33,802 nucleotides of DNA from Bacillota bacterium (GCA_023409265.1 JAEYHZ010000045.1:1-33802), one strand, 5' to 3'; positions 8,256 through 16,420 are shown, counted from the stretch's first letter. Made by a program: numbers and translations. The notes: generated from the sequence alone by a model not told the origin.

Positions 8256-9524
8256 ATGAAGCTTAACTATAAGCAAACCTTCCTGATAGGCTTTGGCTTT
8301 TTTGCAAGTTCAATTGCATGGGCCATGTATAACAACTATGTTCCTGTTCTTCTGGGGAAATATCTGACAAGTACAACTTTGATAGGAATAGTTATGACCT
8401 TTGATAACATCTTTGGAGTAATTTTTCAACCAATATTCGGCACTCTGTCGGATAAAACCCGAACCAGATTTGGGAGGAGAATGCCGTATATATTAATAGG
8501 AATACCCATTTGCGCAGTGGCCTTTCCTTTTATCCCCTTTACCAGATCCCTGTTTTCTCTGATGGCAGTTGTTATCATATTTAATTTTGTAATGTCAACC
8601 TGGAGAGCTCCTGTTGTCGCTCTCATGCCCGATTTGACACCTGCACCGCTCAGAAGTCAGGCTAACGGCATTATAAATTTCATGGGTGGTCTGGGGAGCC
8701 TTTTTTCCTTTTTTGCAGGCGGTCTGCTCTTCAAGGCAGGAGGTATGCCGCTGCCCTTTGCAGCCAGCGCTGCACTTATGCTGGTGGCGGTTATTGTTCT
8801 TAAGGTGTTCATCAAGGAACAGGCCAATGTGGAACTCCATGACAGTGAATTGGTCGGGGAAAAGCTTCAGGCCGATATAAGCAGTGAAGGAGTTGCTCAG
8901 ACTTCTTTAAGCAATAAAATAAACACCAGAGCTGAAAAAACAAGCCTTATATTTCTACTTCTGGCAATCCTGTTCTGGTTTACAGGTTATAATGCTGTAG
9001 AGACCTTCTTCAGCCTTTATGTGACAAACACCTTAAAGGATGCGTCAGGTAACTTTCTGACTGCCGGAGATGCGTCTCTTCTGCTTGCCATGTTTTCACT
9101 GACCTTCCTCTTTTTCTCCATACCGGCAGGATTTATATCGGGAAAAATCGGCAGAAAGAAAACCATACTAATAGGGCTTTTTGGAGTCATGGTTCTATTT
9201 ACTCTGATGATGTTTACCAATAATATTTGGGCTTTAAGAGTCTTGCTTTTACTGGGAGGTATTTTCTGGGCCTGTGTAAACATCAACTCTCTCCCAATGG
9301 TTGTTGAAATGGCTCAATGGAAGGATATCGGCCGATATACCGGCTATTATTATTTCTTTTCCTTCGGTGCAGCCATAGTAAGTCCTATCCTGTTCGGATT
9401 TATCAGGGACATGGTAGTTCGCTATGATGCTATATTTGTCTACTCTGCCGTAGCCTTTGCTCTGGCCATTGTGTGTATGATCTTTGTAAGACATGGAGAA
9501 GCAAATACAGTTAAGAGTGAATAG
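8256..9524 (+). CDS. MFS transporter (GPH/SLC45-like), partner of the phosphodiesterase
   Basis: A 422-residue polytopic membrane protein with about twelve hydrophobic spans and a major-facilitator layout. The loop after span 2 has GTLSDKTRTRFGRRMPYIL, the family's G-x-x-(S/A)-D-(R/K)-x-G-R-R motif, repeated in degraded form as SGKIGRKKT in the second half. The central loop is long and hydrophilic (about 195-240). Overall pattern is closest to the GPH/SLC45 sugar-cation symporters. ATG 8256 was chosen because it follows ATGGAGGAT; an upstream in-frame ATG (8205) lies inside the phosphodiesterase gene without a ribosome site. The substrate is unknown; co-transcription suggests a glycerophosphodiester or a sugar alcohol. 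Confidence 0.88.
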   Translation: MKLNYKQTFLIGFGFFASSIAWAMYNNYVPVLLGKYLTSTTLIGIVMTFDNIFGVIFQPIFGTLSDKTRTRFGRRMPYILIGIPICAVAFPFIPFTRSLFSLMAVVIIFNFVMSTWRAPVVALMPDLTPAPLRSQANGIINFMGGLGSLFSFFAGGLLFKAGGMPLPFAASAALMLVAVIVLKVFIKEQANVELHDSELVGEKLQADISSEGVAQTSLSNKINTRAEKTSLIFLLLAILFWFTGYNAVETFFSLYVTNTLKDASGNFLTAGDASLLLAMFSLTFLFFSIPAGFISGKIGRKKTILIGLFGVMVLFTLMMFTNNIWALRVLLLLGGIFWACVNINSLPMVVEMAQWKDIGRYTGYYYFFSFGAAIVSPILFGFIRDMVVRYDAIFVYSAVAFALAIVCMIFVRHGEANTVKSE

Positions 9525-9542
9525 TCAATGTTATTAGTAAAT

Positions 9543-9824
9543 TTATCTCTCTTCATATAGATAATCAACAATCTCAGCTTCGGTATTCTGCTCAACGAAA
9601 CGCATGACTTCATCCAGAACGGCATTGGCCTGTGTTCTGCCTTCCGAAACACAGGCTGCACCAATTACTATAGTCTGATAGTAATCCTGTTGGTCCACTT
9701 CAGCTATTGAAACATTAAATTTATTCCTTGCCCTTTGCACCAGGCTTTTGACTATCATTCTCTTATCCTTCAGCGAATGGCAGCCTGGTGCGTACAGCTT
9801 CATTGTAAGTGTGGAAACAACCAT
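9543..9824 (-). CDS. DUF503 family protein (YlxP-like)
   Basis: A 93-residue protein with the family's SLKDKRMIVKSLVQRARNKFNVSIAEV block at residues 17-43 and a ferredoxin-like alternation of strands and helices. DUF503/YlxP proteins are small, widespread in Firmicutes and often coded beside infB and rbfA, but here the gene stands alone. Function is not settled. GGAGGAA lies just before ATG 9824. It converges on the MFS transporter gene with 18 bases between stops and no clear terminator. Confidence 0.85.
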   Translation of the reverse strand: MVVSTLTMKLYAPGCHSLKDKRMIVKSLVQRARNKFNVSIAEVDQQDYYQTIVIGAACVSEGRTQANAVLDEVMRFVEQNTEAEIVDYLYEER

Positions 9825-9882
9825 ATTTCTTCCTCCTGATAAACATAAGGAACGTTCTGTTTTTTGGTATAACTATAAAAAC

Positions 9883-10557
9883 TTAATATCCGAGTTCCTC
9901 TCCAACAAGTATAACCTTTATTCGGTCCTTGTGACGCTGATATGCCGAAACCATATAATTGCAGCATATTCTTCCCTTACTGGAGCAGCCGCTGGACATC
10001 TCTGGTGAATCCATACCAAAAGACATACATTCTCCGGTTTCCTTGCAGTATGTCTGACAGGACAATCTGGTGCTGTTTGCAGGTGCGGAAATGGTTTTAA
10101 CCCTTGTAACGGCCTCCTCCAGATTTTTAACTATTTTGTTATAGCCGGCTACAATAATCACCGATTTGGGTCCAAAGCAAATTGCCGCAACACGGTTCGA
10201 ATTCCCATCAACATTATATAATTCCCCGTTTTCAGTTATGGCATTCGAACTTGCTATGTAGGTATCTGCTGAAAAGGACTCTATAAATATTTTGTTAATC
10301 TGCTCAGGTGTTAGTCCCTCTTCATATCTGTCCAGAAAATTATATTTATCAGAGCGCAGAAGTTCAATAACTCCTGTTTCAAACAGGGTCATAGCGCCTC
10401 CTACTCCAACAGTATCCCCTTCTTTCAGAAGTTCCTTCACCTTCTGGACAACATCTTTTTTGGTTTCAACATAATGAACCTGCATATTGTTTTTCTCCAG
10501 GTTTTTCATAGTCCTGCTTATTCTCTTATCAATAATTGCCCTTGCATTCTGATCCAT
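9883..10557 (-). CDS. LUD-domain protein (lactate utilisation / DUF162 type)
   Basis: A 224-residue protein with the LUD (PF02589) pattern: VGVGGAMTLFETGVIELLR, then IASSNAITENGELYNVDGNSNRVAAICFGPKSVIIVAGYNKIV. The C-terminal tail is cysteine-rich (SCQTYCKETGEC, GCSSKGRICC), unlike the minimal LUD fold, and may bind metal or an Fe-S cluster. LUD proteins include LutB and LutC of lactate oxidation, but standalone clostridial members have no fixed role. ATG 10557 is chosen because CAGGAGG precedes it; an upstream in-frame ATG (10593) lacks such a site. It follows DUF1653 on the same strand after a gap of 104 bases with a hairpin. Confidence 0.88.
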   Translation of the reverse strand: MDQNARAIIDKRISRTMKNLEKNNMQVHYVETKKDVVQKVKELLKEGDTVGVGGAMTLFETGVIELLRSDKYNFLDRYEEGLTPEQINKIFIESFSADTYIASSNAITENGELYNVDGNSNRVAAICFGPKSVIIVAGYNKIVKNLEEAVTRVKTISAPANSTRLSCQTYCKETGECMSFGMDSPEMSSGCSSKGRICCNYMVSAYQRHKDRIKVILVGEELGY

Positions 10558-10626
10558 ATGAACCTCCTGAGCCATGTCGGCTTTGAGCCGCATGGCGCAT
10601 AAAATATTTTCAAATTTATCAACTCC

Positions 10627-10649
10627 TTATCCGCTGTAAGGGCGGATAA
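10627..10649 (-). promoter_or_regulatory. Intergenic hairpin between DUF1653 and LUD genes
   Basis: TTATCCGC (10627-10634) pairs with GCGGATAA (10642-10649) around a 7-base loop. No U-tract follows on the minus strand, so it is more likely an RNA processing or stabilising element than a strong terminator. Confidence 0.4.
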
Positions 10650-10661
10650 AGGGAATTCTTA

Positions 10662-10877
10662 CTATTCCCCAATATATTCAAAACGTCTGAAAGTAAGACC
10701 TTCTCTTTCTATTATTTCATCCCACATTGCGGCAGGTCTTACCCATATTCCCATATCTCCGTAGAGTGGCTGATAAACCACCATGTCCTCCATGGTTTCA
10801 CTGTGCCTTGCAATGTAAAGTACCCTGTACTCATTCCCTTTGAAGTGCCTGTACTTTCCGATTTTAATTTCTTTCAT
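10662..10877 (-). CDS. DUF1653 domain protein
   Basis: A 71-residue protein with the compact DUF1653 pattern: GKYRHFKGNEYRVLYIARHSETMEDMVVYQPLYGD, then WVRPAAMWDE and FRRFEYI. It is a small beta-rich fold of unknown function. ATG 10877 follows GGTGGAGA and overlaps the end of the YaiI/DUF188 gene by 14 bases, so the two are probably translationally coupled. A longer frame reaching 11030 would read back through the YaiI gene and has no ribosome site. Confidence 0.85.
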   Translation of the reverse strand: MKEIKIGKYRHFKGNEYRVLYIARHSETMEDMVVYQPLYGDMGIWVRPAAMWDEIIEREGLTFRRFEYIGE

Positions 10878-11325
10878 ACTTGTCTCCACCCTCTTCCTCA
10901 TCCAAAAGCTTAACCAGTGACCTCTCAAAAGCCTCGTCATTCTCTTTTGTACGTTTCTTAAAGGTACCTGTTCTGCCTCCAGCCCTTCGAACCTTTTGCC
11001 CAAGGTGTCTTTCAAAAAGAAGTCTGTCAATATTATTATCAGAAAATATTAGCCCGTTTTGGTTAAGGACTTTTGCACCTTTGCCCAGGCCCATTGCAGC
11101 CACACCGTAATCCTGCGTTACGACTACGTCTCCACGTTTAAGAAGGTTTATAAGCTTAATATCTACACTGTCTCTGGACTTATCTACTGTAATCACAGTA
11201 CTGTACCCGTCAAACAGCTCATGACTGGTATCTATTATCATAGTTACAGGTATATCTCTCTTTTTAGCATTTTTAACGATTATATCCTTTACAGGACATG
11301 CATCTGCATCAACAAGAATCTGTAT
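10864..11325 (-). CDS. YaiI/YqxD family protein (DUF188), apparent AUA start
   Basis: A 153-residue PIN-like nuclease-fold protein of the UPF0178 family. The conserved N-terminus is present: QILVDADACPVKDII, then DSVDIKLINLLKRGDVVVTQDYGVA and RTGTFKKRTKEND. Family members usually begin M-x-ILVDADACPV. Here the codon at that place (11325-11323) is ATA, seven bases after a strong AGGAGGTGG ribosome site, and no ATG, GTG or TTG lies upstream in frame near that site. The first ATG in frame (11241) would delete the DADACP active-site strand. So either AUA starts translation or the base is a sequencing error. The gene lies 23 bases after the lacI-type stop and overlaps DUF1653. Confidence 0.85.
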   Translation of the reverse strand: MQILVDADACPVKDIIVKNAKKRDIPVTMIIDTSHELFDGYSTVITVDKSRDSVDIKLINLLKRGDVVVTQDYGVAAMGLGKGAKVLNQNGLIFSDNNIDRLLFERHLGQKVRRAGGRTGTFKKRTKENDEAFERSLVKLLDEEEGGDKYERN

Positions 11326-11348
11326 AAAACCACCTCCTGTATCTGAAT

Positions 11349-12368
11349 CTATTTATTGTTGAATCTGACTGACTCTCTGCTTACAAGAGTGGCTGAAAGA
11401 AGTATTTTTTCCGGAAAGCTTTCTTCATCCTTTAGTTTTTCTATTAACTTGGATACAGCTCTTCTACCCATCAATTCTTTACGTACTCTCATGGTTGTCA
11501 GTTCAGGAGTAATGCTTTTGGCAGTTTCGATATCATCAAACCCAACGATTGAAATTTCATCAGGTACCTGAATTCCCATACCCGTCAGGACTTTAATTAT
11601 TACTATGGCTTCAGCATCATTGCAGCAGAAAAAAGCCGTAGGCAGACCACCTTTAACCCTGATTGAATCTATCATTTCCGCCATTTCATCACCTGCAGCC
11701 TTTTCAAGCTTCATATCTATAACTGAAAAATCAGGGTTAACCTTAATGTTATATTCCTTCATCGCTTTTAAATAACCTTGGTATCTGTCATAAAAGCTGA
11801 CCGAGGCATAAATGTTCCCCAAAAATCCTATTTTTGTATGCCCGGCTTTAATCAGATGCTCTGCAGCCAGATAGCCTCCACATTGATTATCGGTCAGAAT
11901 ACAGTCCATCACAAGATCGTCAAAGTAATTATCAACCATTACCACCGGAAGGCTGCAGGTTACTATTGTATTTATGGTCTTATGAGATATTCTTCCAAGT
12001 GTTATTATCCCGCTTATCATGCCATCCTTTATGCATTTTGGAATTTCAAAAACTTCATCTTTTTCATCATAGTAATGAATTATTGTGTTTATATTGTTTT
12101 TCTTGGCCTCTGCTTCAATTCCCAGCTGTATAAAGCTGAAAAAGCCTATGGAATCCCTGGTACTCTTTGATATAACAAGACATAAATTGCGTGTGGCTGT
12201 TGACTTATTATTGGATTTATAATGGTATCCCATACTTTTAGCAGCTTCTTCTATTGTTCTTCTTGTATTTTCACTAATCCCGGGCAATCCTCTCAGCGCC
12301 AGTGAAACAGTATTTTTTGAAATCCCCAGTTTCTCAGCAATAGCATCCATTGTAATTTTCTTTGGCAT
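11349..12368 (-). CDS. LacI-family transcriptional regulator of the manno-oligosaccharide module
   Basis: A 339-residue regulator. The N-terminal helix-turn-helix (residues 5-24, MDAIAEKLGISKNTVSLALR) and hinge helix region (35-60) bind DNA; the remainder (about 62-335) is a periplasmic-binding-protein-like sensor (GFLGNIYASVSFYDRYQGYLKAM, FFCCNDAEAI, ISIVGFDDIE). It is divergent from the GH130/epimerase genes, so it most likely represses them and is released by a manno-oligosaccharide. GGAGG precedes ATG 12368. Its own promoter carries a cre-like site. The three small genes downstream may be read through from it. Confidence 0.92.
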   Translation of the reverse strand: MPKKITMDAIAEKLGISKNTVSLALRGLPGISENTRRTIEEAAKSMGYHYKSNNKSTATRNLCLVISKSTRDSIGFFSFIQLGIEAEAKKNNINTIIHYYDEKDEVFEIPKCIKDGMISGIITLGRISHKTINTIVTCSLPVVMVDNYFDDLVMDCILTDNQCGGYLAAEHLIKAGHTKIGFLGNIYASVSFYDRYQGYLKAMKEYNIKVNPDFSVIDMKLEKAAGDEMAEMIDSIRVKGGLPTAFFCCNDAEAIVIIKVLTGMGIQVPDEISIVGFDDIETAKSITPELTTMRVRKELMGRRAVSKLIEKLKDEESFPEKILLSATLVSRESVRFNNK

Positions 12369-12397
12369 AAATCCTCCAAATAATTGTTAATGTATGA

Positions 12398-12425
12398 ATT
12401 ATAACATAATTTTAAGCGCTATCAA
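12398..12425 (-). promoter_or_regulatory. Promoter of the LacI-type regulator gene
   Basis: On the minus strand TTGATA (12425-12420) and TATAAT (12403-12398) are 16 bases apart, with transcription towards the lacI-type gene. Confidence 0.65.
12411..12424. promoter_or_regulatory. cre-like (CcpA) operator in lacI promoter
   Basis: TTTAAGCGCTATCA matches the cre consensus TGWAANCGNTNWCA at 13 of 14 positions and lies between and over the -35 and -10 of the lacI promoter. This would allow glucose-type repression. It could instead be a site for the LacI protein itself, since such operators also have a central CG. Confidence 0.5.
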
Positions 12426-12435
12426 AGGATAGTTG

Positions 12436-12455
12436 TAACATTACAAATAATGTTA
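12436..12455. promoter_or_regulatory. Inverted repeat, candidate operator
   Basis: TAACATT, six bases, AATGTTA: perfect 7-bp arms in the divergent intergenic region, between the lacI promoter and the GH130 promoter. Confidence 0.45.
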
Positions 12456-12463
12456 TTTTTCAC

Positions 12464-12500
12464 TTTACAAACATATTATGCTTTAGTAATATAATATTAC
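12464..12500 (+). promoter_or_regulatory. GH130 operon promoter with overlapping palindrome
   Basis: TTTACA (12464-12469), 17 bases, TAATAT (12487-12492). The perfect palindrome GTAATATAATATTAC (12486-12500) covers the -10, the position expected for a repressor operator. Confidence 0.5.
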
Positions 12501-12586
12501 ACAGACTAATATATACTTACTTATAAAAGATATTTTATATAGTTATTTTCTAATAGTAACATTATTTTGTTATGGAGGTATGTCAA

Positions 12587-13597
12587 ATGGCAATTCTAGG
12601 AAAAAATTTAAAAAATATACCCTGGCAGGAGAAACCTTCAGGCTTCCAGGGTGTTATTTGGAGACATGAAGGAAACCCAATAATTGATTGGAATCCTACT
12701 CCAAGTACCGCCAGGGTGTATAATAGCTCTGTAGTTCCCTGGGGTTCCGGCTTTGCGGGAATTTTCCGGGCTGACCACAAGGATGGAAAAGCACGTATTC
12801 ATGCAGGCTTTAGTGAAGATGCCATCCACTGGGAAATAGAGGATACAGAAATCACATGGCACGATGAGGATGGCAAACCATATCAGCCCAACTATTCCTA
12901 CGATCCTCGTTTGATAGAGATAGACGGTACTTATTATATTGTGTGGTGTACGGATTTCGGCGGAGCAGCTCTTGGATTTGGTATGACCCGGGATTTCAAA
13001 GAGTTTACGCGGCTTGAAAATCCCTTTATTCCTTTTAACAGGAACGGTGTTTTATTCCCAAGAAAAGTCAACGGGAAATATCTCCTGCTAAGCAGGCCAA
13101 GTGACGGCGGTCATACACCCTTTGGAGACATTTTTCTCAGTGAAAGCCCTGATCTGATACATTGGGGCCGCCATAGACGAGTTATGCAGAAAGGCGGCTC
13201 AGGTTGGTGGCAAAGCGTTAAAATTGGTGCAGGAGCAGTTCCTATCGAAACCACCGAAGGCTGGCTGCTGCTATATCACGGTGTATCGAGTACCTGCAAC
13301 GGTTTTGTCTATAGCTTTGGTGCAGCTTTGCTTGACATCAACAATCCTTCAAAGGTTCTCTACAGGACAAAAGATTATTTGCTTACTCCGGAAAAAACAT
13401 ATGAAACAACAGGTTTTGTTCCCAACGTGGTATTCCCCTGTGCAGCCTTAACAGACGCTGAAACAGGCAGAATTGCCATATATTACGGTGCCGCTGATAC
13501 CTATTCAGCTCTTGCCTATGCTCAAGTGGATGAATTAGTGGAATATATTAAAGCCAATTCCGAACTTGTTTCAGGAGATTCAGAAGAATATAAATAG
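12587..13597 (+). CDS. GH130 beta-1,4-manno-oligosaccharide phosphorylase
   Basis: A 336-residue intracellular five-bladed propeller enzyme of family GH130 (subfamily 2-like), which releases mannose-1-phosphate from the non-reducing end of beta-1,4-manno-oligosaccharides. Visible family features are the N-terminal NPIIDWNP, SSVVPWGSGFAGIFRAD, PNYSYDPRLIEIDGTYYIVWCTDFGG with the catalytic-site Asp, FPRKVNGKYLLLSRPSDGGH and GAGAVPIETTEGWLLLYHGV. ATG 12587 follows GGAGG at 8 bases; the frame extends to an ATG at 12572 that overlaps that ribosome site. No signal peptide. First gene of the module with cellobiose 2-epimerase and a second GH130. A GH130_2 mannosylglycan phosphorylase with another acceptor is possible. 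Confidence 0.92.
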   Translation: MAILGKNLKNIPWQEKPSGFQGVIWRHEGNPIIDWNPTPSTARVYNSSVVPWGSGFAGIFRADHKDGKARIHAGFSEDAIHWEIEDTEITWHDEDGKPYQPNYSYDPRLIEIDGTYYIVWCTDFGGAALGFGMTRDFKEFTRLENPFIPFNRNGVLFPRKVNGKYLLLSRPSDGGHTPFGDIFLSESPDLIHWGRHRRVMQKGGSGWWQSVKIGAGAVPIETTEGWLLLYHGVSSTCNGFVYSFGAALLDINNPSKVLYRTKDYLLTPEKTYETTGFVPNVVFPCAALTDAETGRIAIYYGAADTYSALAYAQVDELVEYIKANSELVSGDSEEYK

Positions 13598-13654
13598 TCA
13601 TTCTCTCTATATATTAGACTTTATACATAATAAGAAATTATATTTAAATAAGCA

Positions 13655-13743
13655 ATTTTGTTTCTATAAGAAATTTGTTTAATATATGAGATTTGTTTAA
13701 TATAAGAAATTTGTTTAATATATGAAATTTGTTTATATAAGAA
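13655..13743. repeat. Five 18-bp tandem repeats before the epimerase gene
   Basis: Units of ATTTGTTTAATATAWGAR start at 13673, 13691, 13709 and 13727 (the last is 17 bases), with a variant unit at 13655. They fill the gap between the first GH130 gene and the epimerase gene, ending 31 bases before the latter's ATG. No known function. Confidence 0.8.
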
Positions 13744-13774
13744 ATTTTATTTTTATTTTACCAAGGGGGGCCAA

Positions 13775-14983
13775 ATGAATAGTTTTTTGATTGAGAATTT
13801 TGCTAAAGATATTGAGCAGGAATTACGGAATAACATACTGGAGTTTTGGATAAAGCACTCTGTCGATAATGAAAATGGAGGTTTTTACGGGTTTATTTCA
13901 GATGATTTGAAAATTGATAAAAAGCACGAAAGAGCATCCGTTTTATATTCAAGAATATTGTGGACTTATTCAACGGCATACAGGATCTATAAAGATGAAA
14001 AATATTTAGCAATGGCCGACAGGGCTTATGATTACATAGTCAGATATTTTTTAGATAGTGAGTACTCAGGTGTTTACTGGCTGTTGGATTACAACGGAAA
14101 GGTAAGGGATTCTAAAAAGCAGACCTATGCCATTGCCTTTGCAATATATGGAATGTCTGAATATTTTAGAGCAGCCGGAAGACCCGAAAGCCTTGATATA
14201 GCGGTTCAGCTTTATAATGCACTTGAAATGCATGTTTATGACAAAGTCAAAAAAGGTTATATGGAAGCCTGTTCCCGAGACTGGTCCCCCCTCGGTGATA
14301 TGAGTCTCAGTTTAAAAGATATGAATTCCGCAAAATCTATGAACACTCATCTCCATGTAATGGAGGCCTATACCAATCTTTTCAGGGTTTGGAAGGATGA
14401 AAGGCTTAAAAACTCTCTTGAGGAACTCATTAATGTTACCATTGACCATATCATTGATCCTGTATCTTTCCAATTCAAACTGTTCTTTGATGAAGGCTGG
14501 AAACCTCTATCCAATATAGTATCCTTCGGCCACGATATAGAAGGAAGCTGGCTGTTGCTTGAAGCGGCTGAAGTGTCAGGTAATCAGGAGCTGGTAAGCA
14601 AAGTAAAAACCATTTCAACCAATATGGCCAGAAAAGTACTTGAAACTGGAATTGATAGAAAAAATGGCGGATTATTCTACGAAGAGGATAATTATGAATT
14701 GGTTACTGACAAGGATTGGTGGCCTCAGGCCGAAGCAGTGGTAGGTTTCACAAATGCTTATCAGCTTTCAGGTGAGGAGGTTTACCTTGAAGCAGCCCTT
14801 AATACGTGGAATTTTATAAAGAACCACATAGTTGACAAGGTTCATGGTGAGTGGTTCTGGGGAACATCAGCTGACGGCTCTGTTGTTAGCCGCAGCGAAA
14901 AAGTAGGACCTTGGAAGTGCCCCTATCACAACAGCCGTATGTGTTACGAAATTGTAGAACGATTAGGCAGACTGAAGCAATAA
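13775..14983 (+). CDS. Cellobiose 2-epimerase (AGE superfamily)
   Basis: A 402-residue alpha/alpha-barrel enzyme that epimerises C2 of the reducing-end sugar of beta-1,4 disaccharides, here probably mannobiose to mannosylglucose (EC 5.1.3.11). Family landmarks: NGGFYGFISDD at about 36-45, YSRILWTYSTAYRIY, MNTHLHVMEAYTNL, SFGHDIEGSWLLLEAAE, KDWWPQAEAVVGF and the C-terminal GPWKCPYHNSRMCYEIVERL; the conserved histidines of these blocks supply catalysis in the family. Length is typical of bacterial cellobiose 2-epimerases. ATG follows AAGGGGGG. It lies between two GH130 genes, the classic arrangement for the mannobiose-to-mannosylglucose pathway. An N-acylglucosamine 2-epimerase is less likely given this context. 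Confidence 0.92.
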   Translation: MNSFLIENFAKDIEQELRNNILEFWIKHSVDNENGGFYGFISDDLKIDKKHERASVLYSRILWTYSTAYRIYKDEKYLAMADRAYDYIVRYFLDSEYSGVYWLLDYNGKVRDSKKQTYAIAFAIYGMSEYFRAAGRPESLDIAVQLYNALEMHVYDKVKKGYMEACSRDWSPLGDMSLSLKDMNSAKSMNTHLHVMEAYTNLFRVWKDERLKNSLEELINVTIDHIIDPVSFQFKLFFDEGWKPLSNIVSFGHDIEGSWLLLEAAEVSGNQELVSKVKTISTNMARKVLETGIDRKNGGLFYEEDNYELVTDKDWWPQAEAVVGFTNAYQLSGEEVYLEAALNTWNFIKNHIVDKVHGEWFWGTSADGSVVSRSEKVGPWKCPYHNSRMCYEIVERLGRLKQ

Positions 14984-15019
14984 AACTGTAAAATAGTGTT
15001 AATTACGGAGGCCATAAAT

Positions 15020-16213
15020 ATGACATTTGAAGAAAGATTGAAATATCTGACTCAGGAACACAATGTACTGACTAGTAGGAAGAACTCTGCAATAAAGGGC
15101 GGCAACGGTATTTATGACAGATATGAATATCCCGTTATCACCAATGGTCATACACCTTTGTTCTGGAGATATGATCTTGATAAAGAAACAAATCCCTACC
15201 TGATGGAGCGCCTTGGAGTCAACTGTGCGTTTAATCCCGGAGCCATTGAAATAAATGGCAAGATCTATCTTGTGGTCAGAGTGGAGGGTAACGACAGAAA
15301 ATCCTTCTTTGCTGTTGCGCAAAGCGATACCGGTATAGATAACTTTAAATTCTGGGATTACCCTGTTGTAATGCCGGAAACTGATAATCCTGATATAAAT
15401 GTTTATGACATGAGGCTTGTCAAGCATGAAGACGGATGGATATACGGTTTATTCTGTACAGAACGCAAGGATCCTGATGCACCTTTCGGTGACACCTCAA
15501 GCGCCGTAGCAGCATGCGGTATTGCAAGAACAAGGGATCTAAAAACCTGGGAGCGCCTCCCCGACCTTAAAACCTCCTCACCTCAACAGCGTAATGTTGT
15601 TTTGCATCCCGAGTTTATAAACGGAAAATATGCCCTGTATACCAGGCCACAAGATGGTTTTATTGAAACTGGCAAAGGCGGAGGTATAGGCTTTGGCTAC
15701 ACAGACAGCATGGAGAATGCATGTATAGATGAAGAAATACTAATGGAATGCAAAGAATATCACACCATAAAAGAAGTTAAAAACGGACAGGGACCTGCGC
15801 CTATCAAGACTGATAAAGGCTGGCTGCATATTGCCCATGGTGTAAGAAATACCGCGGCAGGCTTACGCTATGTTGTATATGCATTTTTGTCAGACCTTAA
15901 GCATCCTGAAAAAGTCACACATCGTCCGGGAGGTTTCCTTATAGCCCCGGAAGGAGAAGAACGAGTGGGCGATGTTTCAAACGTTATTTTCTGTAATGGA
16001 GCAGTTGCAAAAGAAAATGGTGATATTTATATTTACTATGCCTCCTCCGATACAAGATGCCATGTTGCAACAACTTCTGTCGATAAAATGCTGGATTATG
16101 TTTTAAATACCCCTGAAGATCCCTTAAGAAGTTTTGCATGCGTTCAGCAGCGGATTGATCTCATATCGAAAAACTTAAAGCTTATAAGCAGCAATAAAAT
16201 ATCCCTTTTATAA
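15020..16213 (+). CDS. GH130 4-O-beta-D-mannosyl-D-glucose phosphorylase
   Basis: A 397-residue GH130 subfamily 1-type enzyme that phosphorolyses mannosylglucose to mannose-1-phosphate and glucose (EC 2.4.1.281 type). Family blocks: NCAFNPGAIEINGKIYLVVRVEG, VYDMRLVKHEDGWIYGLFCTERKD containing the conserved Asp, NVVLHPEFINGKYALYTRPQDGF, GQGPAPIKTDKGWLHIAHGV. The order differs from the first GH130 (longer N-terminal helix LKYLTQEHNVLTSRKN), fitting the disaccharide-specific group. ATG 15020 has CGGAGG upstream; an in-frame ATG or TTG further up (from 14996) lacks one. It takes the product of the epimerase immediately upstream (36 bases) and ends the operon before a bidirectional terminator. No signal peptide. 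Confidence 0.93.
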   Translation: MTFEERLKYLTQEHNVLTSRKNSAIKGGNGIYDRYEYPVITNGHTPLFWRYDLDKETNPYLMERLGVNCAFNPGAIEINGKIYLVVRVEGNDRKSFFAVAQSDTGIDNFKFWDYPVVMPETDNPDINVYDMRLVKHEDGWIYGLFCTERKDPDAPFGDTSSAVAACGIARTRDLKTWERLPDLKTSSPQQRNVVLHPEFINGKYALYTRPQDGFIETGKGGGIGFGYTDSMENACIDEEILMECKEYHTIKEVKNGQGPAPIKTDKGWLHIAHGVRNTAAGLRYVVYAFLSDLKHPEKVTHRPGGFLIAPEGEERVGDVSNVIFCNGAVAKENGDIYIYYASSDTRCHVATTSVDKMLDYVLNTPEDPLRSFACVQQRIDLISKNLKLISSNKISLL

Positions 16214-16340
16214 ATCCTTCAAGGTATCTATGGAGAATGTCTCCCTTGCAGTGATTCTGTAAACATTAAGTTCTTAATATAAAAAGGAGCAGGCTTTAAG
16301 AAAAATTCCGGAGATAAATATGCAGATTTACAATACTGAC

Positions 16341-16378
16341 AAAACAAATCCCCAAATATGCATTTGGGGATTTGTTTT
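16341..16378. terminator. Bidirectional rho-independent terminator
   Basis: A long stem pairs AAAACAAATCCCCAAAT with its exact complement around an ATGC loop, A-rich on one side and T-rich (TTTTGT) on the other. It serves both the mannan module (plus) and the arabinan operon (minus), which converge here. Confidence 0.9.
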
Positions 16379-16420
16379 GTCTATGAAAAAATAATTTTTC
16401 CGATGGTAAATAAGTTTGTC

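Noticed and set aside
10662..11030. Longer 122-residue version of the DUF1653 protein
   Set aside because: The extra N-terminus is an out-of-frame reading of the YaiI gene; the family domain begins at the ATG with a ribosome site at 10877.
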